Under the pieces are notes generated by a model, which worked only from the letters and a program-made list of their open reading frames with translations, searched no databases and was not told the DNA's origin. DNA of 64,000 nt from Novosphingobium sp. KA1 (GTDB lineage Bacteria; Pseudomonadota; Alphaproteobacteria; Sphingomonadales; Sphingomonadaceae). A program made the translations under genes and the position numbers. Shown in pieces: positions 43,573 through 52,954 of this stretch (position 1 is the first letter of the stretch; the number at the start of each line of letters is the position of its first letter). The stretch covers positions 2,815,001-2,879,000 of the forward strand of contig NZ_CP021247.1 of NCBI RefSeq assembly GCF_017309955.1, written 5' to 3'.

Positions 43573-46410
43573 TCAGAAGTCCATCTTGATGCTCGTGAAG
43601 AACGTGCGGCCATAGACGTCGTAGGTCGTGGGGTAAGTGTTCGACTGTTCCTGGTTGTCGCCGAGGATCGGCGGCTTCTTGTCGAACATGTTGTTCATGC
43701 CGATCGACCAGGTGAACCGCTTGGCGACGTCGATCGTCGCGGTCAGGTCGAAGTAGTCGTAGGCCTTGATCCTCTCGACTGCGTAAGGCGTCGAGTCGTC
43801 GTCGTCCTTGACCGACGAGAGATGGCGCCAGGCCAGCGAGAGACCGTAGCCATCGGTTTGCCAGGTGGCACGGCCATTGAGACGCCACGATGCGTAGACG
43901 TTGCCGCAGTTCAGGCCGAACTTGCCCGCGCAATTGTAGACAATGTCCGGGATCGATGCGAGCGGGTGGAACGTCCAGTTCATCAGGTACGTGCCGGCGA
44001 GACGCAGGTTCAGCTTGCTCGCATTGTTCGCACCGAATGCCAGCGGGATCGAGTACTGGGCGTCGAAGTCGATGCCGTCCGTCTTCACGCCGCCCGAGTT
44101 GGCCAGCGTGTCGATGGCACCGGTGATCGTGCCTGAACTGTCACGCGGAAGCAGCGAGCAGGCGTTGCTGTCGTACGAGGTCCAGCCATTGTTCTCGTCG
44201 CCGTAGCATGCCGTCAGGATGCTGCCGACACCGGCCGAGGTGATGTAGTTGTCGATCTTGATGTGGTAATAGTCGACGGTGATCGACAGGCGGGGAAGGA
44301 ACGAGGGCTGGAGCACCGCACCGAAGGTGTAGGTGTTCGCGGTTTCCTCGCGCAGGTCCGGATTGCCGCCGCTGTAGGTCTGGATCTGGCTGGCGCTGGC
44401 GTTGTAGTCCCCGCTGCCGACGGAGGCAGCCGGAACGCCATCGCGGACGCAGGCGTTGTAAAGGTTCTGGCTGAAGTCCGAAGAGCTCGAATTCGCGTAC
44501 TTGGTCGAGCACGGGTCGGTTGCGCTGGGATAGCCCTCCGATTGCCCGGCGTAGAGATCGCTGACCGTCGGTGCACGCACCGCGCGCGAATACTGCGCAC
44601 GCAGGCTGATGTCCTTGATCGGCGCATAGACCAGGCCTGCCGAGAAGGTACCGACCGACTTTGCCGCCGTCGAGTAGTACGAGTAGCGGGCTGCACCGTT
44701 GAATTCGAGGCGGTTGACGAAGGGCTTGTCGGCGAGCAGCGGCACGTCGATTTCGGTGAAGAGTTCCTTCACGTTGTAGCCGCCCGAGGTCGGCTCGCTG
44801 CCGTTGAAGCCGACAACGTCACCCGAGGAGAGAAGTTCATCGGGATCGTAGCTGCCGTGTTCGTTACGGTATTCTCCGCCGAACACGATACCCGCTGGGC
44901 CGGCACCGAGATCGAACAGGTTGTTGTTCGTGATGACGCCGGAAACCACCTTTTCGGTGATCGTCGAGCGGTTGACCGTGTCGACTTCCAGGAAGTCCAC
45001 CGCCGCCTGGCTCAGATTGCCTGCGCCGAAGATGTTGGCGGGGACGCAGCCGTTGCTGGTGTCGCTGCACACCAGGTTGCCATCGGCATCGTAGGTGGTC
45101 TTGAGCGCCTGTTCGAGGCGGCTGCGCGAGATGTTGCCGTATTGGTGTTCGGTCTGGCGGGTGCGGGCGTAGCTGCCGTAGACGTCATAGCTCCAGCCGC
45201 TTCCGATGTCGCCGCGGGCACCGAACACGCCGCGCAGGGCCTTGCTGTCCATCACCGAGATGCGGTCGCCCACTTCCGAAAGGCGGCGGTAGATGTTGGC
45301 GGTGGTGTAGCCGTCGCCATCGGTGTCGTAGCTTTGCAGCAGCGCCTGGCTGTCGGCCGAGAGGAACGAGGAATCGTTGTCGATCTCGAAGCTGCCGGTA
45401 ACCGGGGTCGGTGCGAGCTGGTTCTTGACGCGGTTATGGACGTACTGGCCTTCGGTGTAGAAGGTCAGCGCATTGCTGACGTCAAAATGGGCCTGTCCGA
45501 AGAACAGCTTGCGGGTCTGGGGGACCTGCAGATAATTCTCGGAGGCGTAGTTGTAGGCGTCGGACGACGTATAGTCTGAATAGCTGCCGCTCTCGTCGAA
45601 CTTGTAGTTCTTGCCGCCGATGTTGAGGCGGGTCGAGGGGATACTGGCCGATCCACCATTCGTGAGGTAGTAGTTGATGTCATCATCGCTGGCGTCGGTC
45701 TGCGTCGTGGCCGTGTACGACCGGGCGGACTGCTTGATCGCCTTGCGCTTGCTGTATTCGCCGTAAAGCGTGATGTTGCCGCGGCCATCGGCGAAGTTCT
45801 TGCCGACGAGCAAGCCGCCCGTCCACTGCGCACCGTCGCCGGAATCAGTCAGGCGGTAGTCGGCATTGGCCTGGACGCCTTCGAAGTCCTGCTTGGTGAC
45901 GAAGTTGATGACACCGCTGATCGCGTCGGAACCGTAGACGGCAGACTTGCCGCCGGTCACCACGTCGGCGCGCTCGATCAGCGCGGTCGGGATGGTGTTG
46001 AGGTCGACGATCTGGTTGGTGTCATACGAGACGTAGCGGCGGCCGTTGACCAGCACCAGCGTGCGCTGGGCGCCAAGGCCGCGAAGGTCTGCCGTGGCAA
46101 CGCCGCCGCCCGGGTTGTTCGAGGCGCCACCGGAACCGGGGAGAACCTGCGGCAGATCCTTCAGGATCGCTTCGATGTTCTGCTGGCCGGTGAGGGCGAT
46201 CTCTTCCTTGCTCATCGCCATGATCGGCGCGGCCTGTTCGAGATTGGCATTGTGCAGACGCGAGCCCGTGACGACGATCGCTGCACCGCCAGAACTGTCG
46301 GCGGAAGAGTCGGAGGTGGAATCCGGGGCGGTTTCCTGGGCCTGAGCTGCGACCGGCAGACCCATGAGGAGCGTGGACGCCAGCAGAAGGCGCTTCATCT
46401 CGGTTTGCAT
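43573..46410 (-). CDS. TonB-dependent receptor (complete)
   Basis: A 945-aa outer-membrane receptor. The signal peptide is MKRLLLASTLLMGLPVAAQA (the Met at codon 5). A low-complexity spacer (PDSTSDSSADSSGG) precedes IVVTGSRLHNANLEQ. The plug has DLRGLGAQRTLVLVNGRRYV and KSAVYGSDAISGVINFVTK, and the barrel runs to the terminal FFTSIKMDF with the expected C-terminal Phe. It resembles the large OAR/CirA-like receptors of sphingomonads and lacks a STN domain. Substrate unknown. The ATG at 46410 has GGGAG about 6 bases upstream, better placed than the internal ATG at 46398. It is a single transcription unit with an AT-rich upstream region. Confidence 0.95.
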   Translation of the reverse strand: MQTEMKRLLLASTLLMGLPVAAQAQETAPDSTSDSSADSSGGAAIVVTGSRLHNANLEQAAPIMAMSKEEIALTGQQNIEAILKDLPQVLPGSGGASNNPGGGVATADLRGLGAQRTLVLVNGRRYVSYDTNQIVDLNTIPTALIERADVVTGGKSAVYGSDAISGVINFVTKQDFEGVQANADYRLTDSGDGAQWTGGLLVGKNFADGRGNITLYGEYSKRKAIKQSARSYTATTQTDASDDDINYYLTNGGSASIPSTRLNIGGKNYKFDESGSYSDYTSSDAYNYASENYLQVPQTRKLFFGQAHFDVSNALTFYTEGQYVHNRVKNQLAPTPVTGSFEIDNDSSFLSADSQALLQSYDTDGDGYTTANIYRRLSEVGDRISVMDSKALRGVFGARGDIGSGWSYDVYGSYARTRQTEHQYGNISRSRLEQALKTTYDADGNLVCSDTSNGCVPANIFGAGNLSQAAVDFLEVDTVNRSTITEKVVSGVITNNNLFDLGAGPAGIVFGGEYRNEHGSYDPDELLSSGDVVGFNGSEPTSGGYNVKELFTEIDVPLLADKPFVNRLEFNGAARYSYYSTAAKSVGTFSAGLVYAPIKDISLRAQYSRAVRAPTVSDLYAGQSEGYPSATDPCSTKYANSSSSDFSQNLYNACVRDGVPAASVGSGDYNASASQIQTYSGGNPDLREETANTYTFGAVLQPSFLPRLSITVDYYHIKIDNYITSAGVGSILTACYGDENNGWTSYDSNACSLLPRDSSGTITGAIDTLANSGGVKTDGIDFDAQYSIPLAFGANNASKLNLRLAGTYLMNWTFHPLASIPDIVYNCAGKFGLNCGNVYASWRLNGRATWQTDGYGLSLAWRHLSSVKDDDDSTPYAVERIKAYDYFDLTATIDVAKRFTWSIGMNNMFDKKPPILGDNQEQSNTYPTTYDVYGRTFFTSIKMDF

Positions 46411-46777
46411 TGATTACTCCCTATTGCGGATTCCGACGCGGGAGAGGGTGTGCGCGTCGAAATCAGGCCGCAGATGTGCGAGGGAGTCCTGCATTTGTCA
46501 TGCGGGTTTAATAGTTATTGATGATTGATTCTGGTTCAGTTGTAGAACTGCCACAACTATTTCAATCATAGAAAAGAATATGAAATGAGTTTGAAACATC
46601 ATGAAATTTTAATGAAATTATGCGTATGTCTAATTTTTACTATTGATGTTGGTTCGGATATTGAACTCAATTTAAGATTTCAAGATAAAATTGCTCAAAA
46701 TATCGTATATTTTGGAATATAATTACAATTCTGCGCGTATTTATGGGTTGGATGTGTGCGGTATCTGCGCAGGGCGT
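46411..46777. promoter_or_regulatory. AT-rich upstream region of the receptor (367 bp)
   Basis: From about 46495 to 46740 the sequence is strikingly AT-rich compared with the rest of the window. An inverted repeat AGTTGT (46538-46543) / ACAACT (46553-46558) has a 9-nt spacer. No gene is supported. It probably holds the promoter and control sites of the minus-strand receptor; the protein involved is unknown. Confidence 0.5.
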
Positions 46778-46812
46778 CAAAAAACCGCCACTTCCAAGGG
46801 GAAGTGGCGGTT
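46778..46812 (-). terminator. Terminator of AMP nucleosidase
   Basis: AACCGCCACTTCC (46783-46795) pairs with GGAAGTGGCGGTT (46800-46812), a perfect 13-bp stem. The CAAAAAA on its left reads as a U run on the minus strand, downstream of the minus-strand gene. Confidence 0.93.
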
Positions 46813-46853
46813 CTGGAAGGTGTCGATGCGCCGCGCCGGCGGCGCGCAGTGGA

Positions 46854-48284
46854 TCAGCGGAACGGCGGTTCGTTGAAGGCGCGCAGCTTACGGCTGTGCA
46901 GGCGCTCGCCTTCCGCACGCAGCAGGTCACAGGCCTGAAGGCCGATCTTGAGGTGGCTGGCGATCGCCTCCTCGTAGAAGCGGTTGGCCTGCCCCGGCAG
47001 CTTCAACTCGCCGTGGATCGGCTTGTCCGAGACGCAGAGCAGCGTGCCGTAGGGGACGCGGAAGCGATAGCCCTGCGCGCTGATCGTGGCGCTTTCCATG
47101 TCGATGCCGATGGCACGGCTGAGGCTGAAGCGGTGCGCGGATTCGGTGTAGCGCAGTTCCCAGTTGCGATCGTCGGTGGTGACGATGGTGCCGGTGCGCA
47201 TGCGCTTCTTGAGGTTTGCGCCGCCTTCGCCGCTGACGGTTTCGGCTGCACTGGCGAGGGCCTGCTGCACTTCGGCAATTGCCGGCAGCGGGATCTCGGG
47301 CGGCAGCACGTGATCGAGCACGTGGTCGTCGCGCAGATAGGCATGGGCGAGCACGTAGTCGCCGATGCGCTGGCCTTCGCGCAGCCCGCCGCAGTGGCCG
47401 ATCATCAGCCAGACTTCCGGACGGATCACCGCGAGGTGGTCGGTGATGGTCTTGGCGTTGGACGGGCCGACGCCGATGTTGACCAGGGTGATGCCCGACT
47501 TGTCCGGACGGATCAGGTGGTAGGCAGGCATCTGGTGGCGGCGCCATGCGGTGTCGGACAGGCGCTCGCGGGCATTGTCGACTGGCGCGTCGAGGTAGAG
47601 GCCCCCGGCGCCGGAAAGTGCGGTGTACCCGTCCGTGCCGATCTGTTTGCCGGCCCAGTCCACGAACTCGTCCACGTAGCGGTGGTAGTTGGTGAAGAGG
47701 ATGAAGCGCTGGCAGTGCTCGACGCTGGTGCCGGTGTAGTGCTGGAGGCGGGCCAGGCTGAAGTCGGTGCGAAGGCCGTCGAACAGGGCCAGCGGCAGCG
47801 GTTCGTCCTGGGGCTGCAGGAACACGCCGTCGGCGATTTCGTCACCGATCATGGCGAGTTCGGTGGTCGGGAAGTGCGCTGCCAGTTCCTGCGGAGTCAC
47901 GCTACCCATGCCGATGCCGTCAAGCACGTAGGGGAAGGGAATCTCCTGCGCGGAGCGGCTGACCTCGATCTCGACCTCGTAATCCTCGTGGAGCAGGCCG
48001 AGCTGTTCGTTGAGGTAATCCGCGAAGAGGCGCGGGCGGGTGATCGTGGTGACGTAAGTGCCTGCGTCGTTCAGGCGGCCGAACGAGCGGCTGTAAAGCG
48101 AGCCGCGCTCGACACCTTTGTAGGTGATGCGCAGTTCCGGATAGCACCATGCGTGCGTCTCTCGGCGTTCGGGCGGGGGAAGGGTGCCGTGCTCGACAAA
48201 GGCGGCAATGTCGGCCTTCAGGGTGGTGACGGCGGTTTCGTAGACGCGGACCAGTTCCGCGACGGTGCTTTCTATCGTTTCCAT
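46854..48284 (-). CDS. amn: AMP nucleosidase
   Basis: A 476-aa enzyme hydrolysing AMP to adenine and ribose 5-phosphate. The N-terminal AMP-nucleosidase-specific domain (about 1-170) includes WCYPELRITYKG, and the purine-nucleoside-phosphorylase-like C-terminal domain includes GVGPSNAKTITDHLAVIRPEVWLMIGHCGG, then YVLAHAYLRDDHVLD and the substrate-site IGIDMESATISAQGYRF. The start is ATG 48284; a GTG three codons upstream is also possible and neither has an ideal ribosome-binding site. It is a single gene with its own terminator. Confidence 0.95.
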   Translation of the reverse strand: METIESTVAELVRVYETAVTTLKADIAAFVEHGTLPPPERRETHAWCYPELRITYKGVERGSLYSRSFGRLNDAGTYVTTITRPRLFADYLNEQLGLLHEDYEVEIEVSRSAQEIPFPYVLDGIGMGSVTPQELAAHFPTTELAMIGDEIADGVFLQPQDEPLPLALFDGLRTDFSLARLQHYTGTSVEHCQRFILFTNYHRYVDEFVDWAGKQIGTDGYTALSGAGGLYLDAPVDNARERLSDTAWRRHQMPAYHLIRPDKSGITLVNIGVGPSNAKTITDHLAVIRPEVWLMIGHCGGLREGQRIGDYVLAHAYLRDDHVLDHVLPPEIPLPAIAEVQQALASAAETVSGEGGANLKKRMRTGTIVTTDDRNWELRYTESAHRFSLSRAIGIDMESATISAQGYRFRVPYGTLLCVSDKPIHGELKLPGQANRFYEEAIASHLKIGLQACDLLRAEGERLHSRKLRAFNEPPFR

Positions 48285-48589
48285 CTCCCACACTTACGCG
48301 ATTCGTGTTGCAGTGCAATAGTCACAGCGCACGTTCGCGGGCGAGTTAAGAGAACGTCTTGCCATTGCCAGGCCGGGCTTCGTCCATCTGCAGGAAACGG
48401 AGGGCGCGCTGGCGACACGGTCGGCGTTGATAAGGCGCGTTCCACCAGCATGCCCATGCAGGCCGCTTCAGCCAGTGAAAGCTCGGCGGCATGGACCTCG
48501 ACACGGCCGCGCGGAGCCGGGCGTCCTTGGCATATCCCTGGCGCCAGTCGCTCCGGGTGTTGGTCATCATCGAGCGTGCAGGCAAGAGA
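48285..48589. other. 305-bp intergenic region between amn and the rplI terminator
   Basis: No gene is supported; open frames here are short shadows of rplI or have no ribosome-binding site. It would hold the amn promoter, but no clear -35/-10 pair was identified. Confidence 0.4.
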
Positions 48590-48624
48590 AAAGCCCCCGC
48601 TCCACAGGGGAGCGAGGGCTTTTC
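48590..48624 (-). terminator. Terminator of the rpsF-rpsR-rplI operon
   Basis: AAAAGCCC-CCGCTCC pairs with GGAGCG-AGGGCTTTT (a long stem with a bulge). The A run on the left reads as U residues on the minus strand. It lies downstream of rplI. Confidence 0.88.
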
Positions 48625-48655
48625 CGAAACGCTTTGGTCAAGCGGGAGGGGAAGC

Positions 48656-49252
48656 TCAGGCTTCCTCTTCGCCTTCCACTTCAGCTTCTTCAACCGCGAT
48701 TTCGCCGGGTTCGGCATTCGGGTCGTAAGCTTCGGTGAAGCCCGAGACGTCCTGTTCGAACATCGCGGCCATGACGTCGACGCCCTGCGACTGCAGGTCG
48801 GCTTCGTCAGCCGAGCGCGCCACGTTCACCTTGACGGTGACGGCGACTTCGGGGTGCAGGTTCACGCGAACGTCGAACACGCCGATGGTCTTGATCGGGC
48901 GTTCGAGCACGATCATGTTCTTGGCAACGCCAGCGCCCTGTTCGTTGAGGGCGTCGACGATGTCGCGAACCGAAACCGAACCGTAAAGCTGGCCCGAGTT
49001 CGACGAGGCGCGGATCAGGACGACCTGCTTGCCTTCGACGTTGCCCGACTGGGCTTCGGCCGAAGAGCGACGCTCGGCGTTGTCAGCTTCGATCTTCGCG
49101 CGGTTGGCTTCGAAGACCTGCTTGTTCTTTTCGTTGGCGCGCAGCGCCTTCTTGTTCGGCAGCAGGTAGTTGCGTGCGAAACCGTCCTTGACGGAAACGA
49201 CGTCACCGATGTTGCCGAGCTTCTCGACGCGTTCGAGGAGGATGATATCCAT
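48656..49252 (-). CDS. rplI: 50S ribosomal protein L9
   Basis: A 198-aa ribosomal protein with the L9 N-terminal signature MDIILLERVEKLGNIGDVV and VKDGFARNYLLPNKKALRAN, the long linking helix, and the C-terminal RNA-binding domain. The tail is extended and very acidic (EIAVEEAEVEGEEEA), making it longer than the E. coli protein (149 aa), as seen in some alphaproteobacteria. Third gene of rpsF-rpsR-rplI. It starts 14 bp after the rpsR stop and is followed by a strong terminator. Confidence 0.97.
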   Translation of the reverse strand: MDIILLERVEKLGNIGDVVSVKDGFARNYLLPNKKALRANEKNKQVFEANRAKIEADNAERRSSAEAQSGNVEGKQVVLIRASSNSGQLYGSVSVRDIVDALNEQGAGVAKNMIVLERPIKTIGVFDVRVNLHPEVAVTVKVNVARSADEADLQSQGVDVMAAMFEQDVSGFTEAYDPNAEPGEIAVEEAEVEGEEEA

Positions 49253-49266
49253 GAGGTTCGTCCCCC

Positions 49267-49491
49267 TTACTTGACGATGAAGGGCAGGAGGCCGATGTGC
49301 CGGGCGCGCTTGATCGCCTGGCTCAGCTCACGCTGCTTCTTTGCGGAAACCGCGGTGATGCGGCTCGGAACGATCTTGCCACGCTCGGACATGAAGCCCT
49401 GGAGCAGACGGACGTCCTTGTAGTCGATGACCGGGGCGTTCTTGCCCGAGAAGGGGCACGACTTGCGGCGACGGAAGAATGCACGTGCCAT
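49267..49491 (-). CDS. rpsR: 30S ribosomal protein S18
   Basis: A 74-aa protein with [60 protein letters not shown] and [13 protein letters not shown] ending, the complete S18 signature. Second gene of the rpsF-rpsR-rplI operon, with 5 bp between the rpsF stop and its start. Confidence 0.97.
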   Translation of the reverse strand: MARAFFRRRKSCPFSGKNAPVIDYKDVRLLQGFMSERGKIVPSRITAVSAKKQRELSQAIKRARHIGLLPFIVK

Positions 49492-49496
49492 GGAAA

Positions 49497-49859
49497 TCAG
49501 TTCCCTTCACGTTCGCGACGGCGGCTACGCTCGCGGTCGGTCTTGCGCATCATGACCGACGGACCAGCTTCGTGCTCGTCGACGCGAATGGTCACATAGC
49601 GGATGATGTCTTCGTTGATCTGGGTCTGACGCTCGAGCTCGGCGACGACGTCGCCCGAAGCTTCGATGTTCAGCATCACGAAGTGCGCCTTGCGGTTGCG
49701 CTTGATCTTGTACGCGAGATTCTTGAGGCCCCAGGTCTCGGTCTTGGTGACCTTGCCCTGGTTCGACTCGACGATCTCGGTGGCGGCGGCGGCAAGCGCG
49801 TCGACTTGCGCCTGGCTGAGGTCCTGGCGTGCCAGGAACACGTGCTCATAAAGAGCCAC
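49497..49859 (-). CDS. rpsF: 30S ribosomal protein S6
   Basis: A 120-aa protein: [51 protein letters not shown] and [12 protein letters not shown] are S6 signatures. The C-terminal end is basic and Arg-rich ([15 protein letters not shown]). It heads the rpsF-rpsR-rplI operon. The start is the ATG at 49859, and the operon's promoter probably lies in the 160-bp gap up to 50020. Confidence 0.97.
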   Translation of the reverse strand: MALYEHVFLARQDLSQAQVDALAAAATEIVESNQGKVTKTETWGLKNLAYKIKRNRKAHFVMLNIEASGDVVAELERQTQINEDIIRYVTIRVDEHEAGPSVMMRKTDRERSRRREREGN

Positions 49860-49969
49860 GGCAGCTTCCTTTTCTCAATCTAACCGATCGCTGGCTTGTC
49901 CGCGGGATTGCGGGGCCCCTCCGGCTTTCGTCCTTTCCGGCTTACTTGCGTGAAGACGGAAGGCGCGCC

Positions 49970-49997
49970 CTTATGCCCGGCGTGCCGCAATTGCAAG
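49970..49997 (-). promoter_or_regulatory. Possible promoter of the rpsF operon
   Basis: On the minus strand, CTTGCA (49992-49997) and CATAAG (49970-49975) are spaced by 16 bp, resembling -35 and -10 elements. It would give a leader of about 100 nt. Weak evidence by pattern only. Confidence 0.25.
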
Positions 49998-50020
49998 CAT
50001 GAACTGGATCATTGTATCCG

Positions 50021-52843
50021 TCAGGGCGTGATGCCGAGCTTCGTGTAGAGGGCGTCGACCCCCGGGTCGAGACGGCGGGCGAGGGCGATCTCGCTCTTGC
50101 TTTCCGAGGCGCGGCCGAGGTGAGCAAGGACAACGCCGCGCATGTAGCGGCTTTCTGCCTGAGTAGGCGCTTCACGAATGACCGCGTCGAGATCGTGGAG
50201 GGCATCGTCAAAGCGGCCGAGGCGGAACCATACGACGGCGCGGCTGTCGAGCGGGCCTGTCGGACTGGCTGCAAGTTCCACCGCGCTTGAGCACTGGCGC
50301 ACGGCGGCTTCCACGTCGATCCCGCGCATGCCTCTGATCCAGCAGGCGAGGTTGAGCAGGTCCGGGCTCTGGGGTCGCTGGGTCATGAGTGTGTCGAGCA
50401 TCGACAGCGCTTCGGTCGGATCGGCGTAAAGGCCGATCTTCTCGACCTTGGCCATTTCCCAGAAACGCTTCCCGTCGCCGCCGAGCGCGATCTTTTCATC
50501 CAGCAGGCTGCGGGCGTCGTCGGTCTTGCCGTCCTCGATCAGCAGGGTTGCGACGAGATCGGCTGCCGGATCCGAGGAAGGATCGAGTTCTTGTGCCTTG
50601 CGGGCATCGGCCATCGCCGCGACCCGGTCGCCAAGCGCCCGGTTGGTGCGGGCGCGGTCGAAGTAGGAATCGGCGTCGTCGGAAAGCGTGATCGCGCGGG
50701 TCAGGTCGTCGCGGGCGCCCTTATAGTCACCGATGCCGCGCCTCAGGCTGGCCCTGGCGAGCCACGGCTGCGCTTCGGGTTCCATGACGGCCATGGTCTT
50801 GGCGAAAACGGCGTTGATCCCGGCCATTTGCGTGGAGCTGCTGGCGGCGCTTGAAAGATCCCACCGGCGCGTGGCTTCGGCGGGGGCGAGCACTTGCGGT
50901 ATCTGCGCCTGTGCCTTGGCAAGCAGGGCGCGGTCGGCACTGATGCGGGCGGCAGGCACTTCCATGCCGGTGGCGTCCTGCCGCTCGTCATAAGTGAACA
51001 CACCGCCGGCAAGACTGGCCTTGCCGGCGAAGTGCGCCCCGCCGACGGAGGTGTCGAAACTCGGCGTGCCTTCCAGCGTGTACCCCTTGCCGGCGTCGGG
51101 CAGCTTGACCGTCACGTGGTAGACGACGCTGAACGGTTGCTGCGTGGCGACCGGGATCTCGCGCCACTCGGCGCGGGCGCGGTCCGGCGCAAAAGCGAAG
51201 TTCCCAAGCAGGCTTCGCACCCGGCGCTGCATCAAGCGGTCGCGCGGGCTCCATCCCGTGGTGAGGATGCCGCGGCCTTTCAGTACGGTGGTGGCCGTCT
51301 CGGTCGAGGTTTCGATGGCGACGTCGGTGTACAGACCTTCACCGAGCAGGTTCGTGAGTTGTCCGCGCACCATCTCGTTGCGTTGCTCGGCGTCGAGTGT
51401 ATTGACCGCAAGGCCGGTGCCGAGTGCGCTCGGCCCGTGCATGGTGATCCTGGCGGTGATCACTGCCGGCAGGTCGAGGCTGGTGCTTTCGTCGTAATCG
51501 ATGGCCATTTCCAGCGTCGGGCGGGCGTTGGCGTGTGTCTCGATCAGTTCCGGTTCGGCGCCGCCGCTGCGCAGCGGCAGGACGTAGCCGAGGTCGGGCG
51601 TGTCATGGATGTCCTCGATCCGCGCGCCGATGCCGGTGCCGTCGAGCCAGAGGTTCTGCCCGGCCAGTTTTGCGCGGACCAGCACATGGTCGAACACGGC
51701 GGCGCTGGGGAGGTGGCGCGGCAGGTCGAAGGCACCGCCGCTGGCATTGGCGGTGACCGCTTCGGCTTCGATTCCCAGCCGGTCCAGCAGGGCCAGCAGC
51801 AACAGGGTCTTGGCCTTGCAGTCGCCATACCGCAGTTGCCAGGTTTCCTCTGGCTTCTGCGGCGTATAGTTGCCGCCGTTCATCGACACGGCGAGATAGC
51901 GCACCTTGTCCTGCACCAGTTGCAGCGCAGCTTGCGTGCGGGTGAGCGGATCGGTGGAAGCGGCGGCGATGCGGTCTGCCTCTGCCGCGAGCGGGGTGCC
52001 GTCCGCGATCAGGCCCCTGGCTGCGTAGAGCGGGGCGAAAGTGCGCGAAACGTCGGCCCAGTCCTTGAAGGTGGAGAATTCGAACACGGTCAGCGGGCGG
52101 AAGCGGGCGGGCGCGTCAGCGGGCATTTCCGGCTGCTTGGCGAGCGGCAGGGGCAGTTCGAGTTCCATCGTGTCGCCCCGGCGCACCGGGGTGGCGGAAA
52201 CGTCCTTGGCCAGCACCTGCCACTTTGCATTTTCGGCAACCGGCCAGATCGCACGCAGGCGGGCCGAGCCGATTCGCAGCGGCCGCGCGGGCAGGCCGAC
52301 GACGCTCTGCACCCTTTCGCCCAGCACCTTGTCGTGCTGGGTGATCGAATAGCGCAGGCGGAAGGTATCCCCCACGCGCAGGCCCTGAATCGCCGCGGTT
52401 GCGCTCAGCACGCCGTTGAGCTGGCGCTGTTCCAGCATTTCCTCGCGCCGCAGCACGTCCAGCTTCATGCCGCCCTTGACGAGGTCGATCGTCTCGCCGT
52501 CGCGGATGATGGCAATCTCGTGGATGATGAGATCGCCCTGATCGGGAGACCACTGTGCGCCCACGGTCGAGAACTGGGCCAGCATTTCCGCCGAGGTGAT
52601 CCGCATGGCGGTGTCGAGATAGCGCCAGACCTGCCCGCCCTCGACCTTCTGCTGCGAATCGAACACGGAGAACGGCGGCGCGTCGGTGGCGGGCGAAGCG
52701 CCCGTGACAGGGGGAAGCGCGGCGATCTTCACCCACGCTGGCGAGGGTTGGTACAGGATCGTCTCGCCGGCGAAAGCCGGATGCGGAACAGACATGACGA
52801 TGGCGCAGGCCAGTGTGGCCCGCGAGACTTTGCCCAGATACAC
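50021..52843 (-). CDS. DUF3857 / transglutaminase-like / TPR protein, exported
   Basis: A 940-aa protein starting with a signal peptide (VSRATLACAIVMSVPHPAFA). The first half is the DUF3857 domain. The transglutaminase-like core carries QLRYGDCKAKTLLLLALLDRLG, the Cys of the papain-like triad, then a His in VFDHVLV and an Asp in LWLDGTG. The last third holds TPR-like repeats (YFDRARTNRALGDRVAAMADARKAQELDP, YMRGVVLAHLGRASESKSEI). The start GTG at 52843 has GGGGGA about 7 bases upstream and sets the signal peptide. A longer frame begins at 52912. Such proteins are often envelope enzymes with unknown substrates. Confidence 0.88.
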   Translation of the reverse strand: MYLGKVSRATLACAIVMSVPHPAFAGETILYQPSPAWVKIAALPPVTGASPATDAPPFSVFDSQQKVEGGQVWRYLDTAMRITSAEMLAQFSTVGAQWSPDQGDLIIHEIAIIRDGETIDLVKGGMKLDVLRREEMLEQRQLNGVLSATAAIQGLRVGDTFRLRYSITQHDKVLGERVQSVVGLPARPLRIGSARLRAIWPVAENAKWQVLAKDVSATPVRRGDTMELELPLPLAKQPEMPADAPARFRPLTVFEFSTFKDWADVSRTFAPLYAARGLIADGTPLAAEADRIAAASTDPLTRTQAALQLVQDKVRYLAVSMNGGNYTPQKPEETWQLRYGDCKAKTLLLLALLDRLGIEAEAVTANASGGAFDLPRHLPSAAVFDHVLVRAKLAGQNLWLDGTGIGARIEDIHDTPDLGYVLPLRSGGAEPELIETHANARPTLEMAIDYDESTSLDLPAVITARITMHGPSALGTGLAVNTLDAEQRNEMVRGQLTNLLGEGLYTDVAIETSTETATTVLKGRGILTTGWSPRDRLMQRRVRSLLGNFAFAPDRARAEWREIPVATQQPFSVVYHVTVKLPDAGKGYTLEGTPSFDTSVGGAHFAGKASLAGGVFTYDERQDATGMEVPAARISADRALLAKAQAQIPQVLAPAEATRRWDLSSAASSSTQMAGINAVFAKTMAVMEPEAQPWLARASLRRGIGDYKGARDDLTRAITLSDDADSYFDRARTNRALGDRVAAMADARKAQELDPSSDPAADLVATLLIEDGKTDDARSLLDEKIALGGDGKRFWEMAKVEKIGLYADPTEALSMLDTLMTQRPQSPDLLNLACWIRGMRGIDVEAAVRQCSSAVELAASPTGPLDSRAVVWFRLGRFDDALHDLDAVIREAPTQAESRYMRGVVLAHLGRASESKSEIALARRLDPGVDALYTKLGITP

Positions 52844-52954
52844 CTGAATTCCCCCGGTTCGAATGCCAAGAGTGTTAAGCCATTGCCATCGCGGTGCAAT
52901 AGCGCTCTGCAAGGTGACAGGTCTTTTAATCCGGCCATTCGGAGCCTTGGGAGC

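Noticed and set aside
50894..52954. Upstream extension of the cupin-like gene, giving a 1001-codon frame
   Set aside because: It is antisense to the DUF3857 gene and only the last 314 codons show the cupin family; the ATG at 52955 has a plausible ribosome-binding site.
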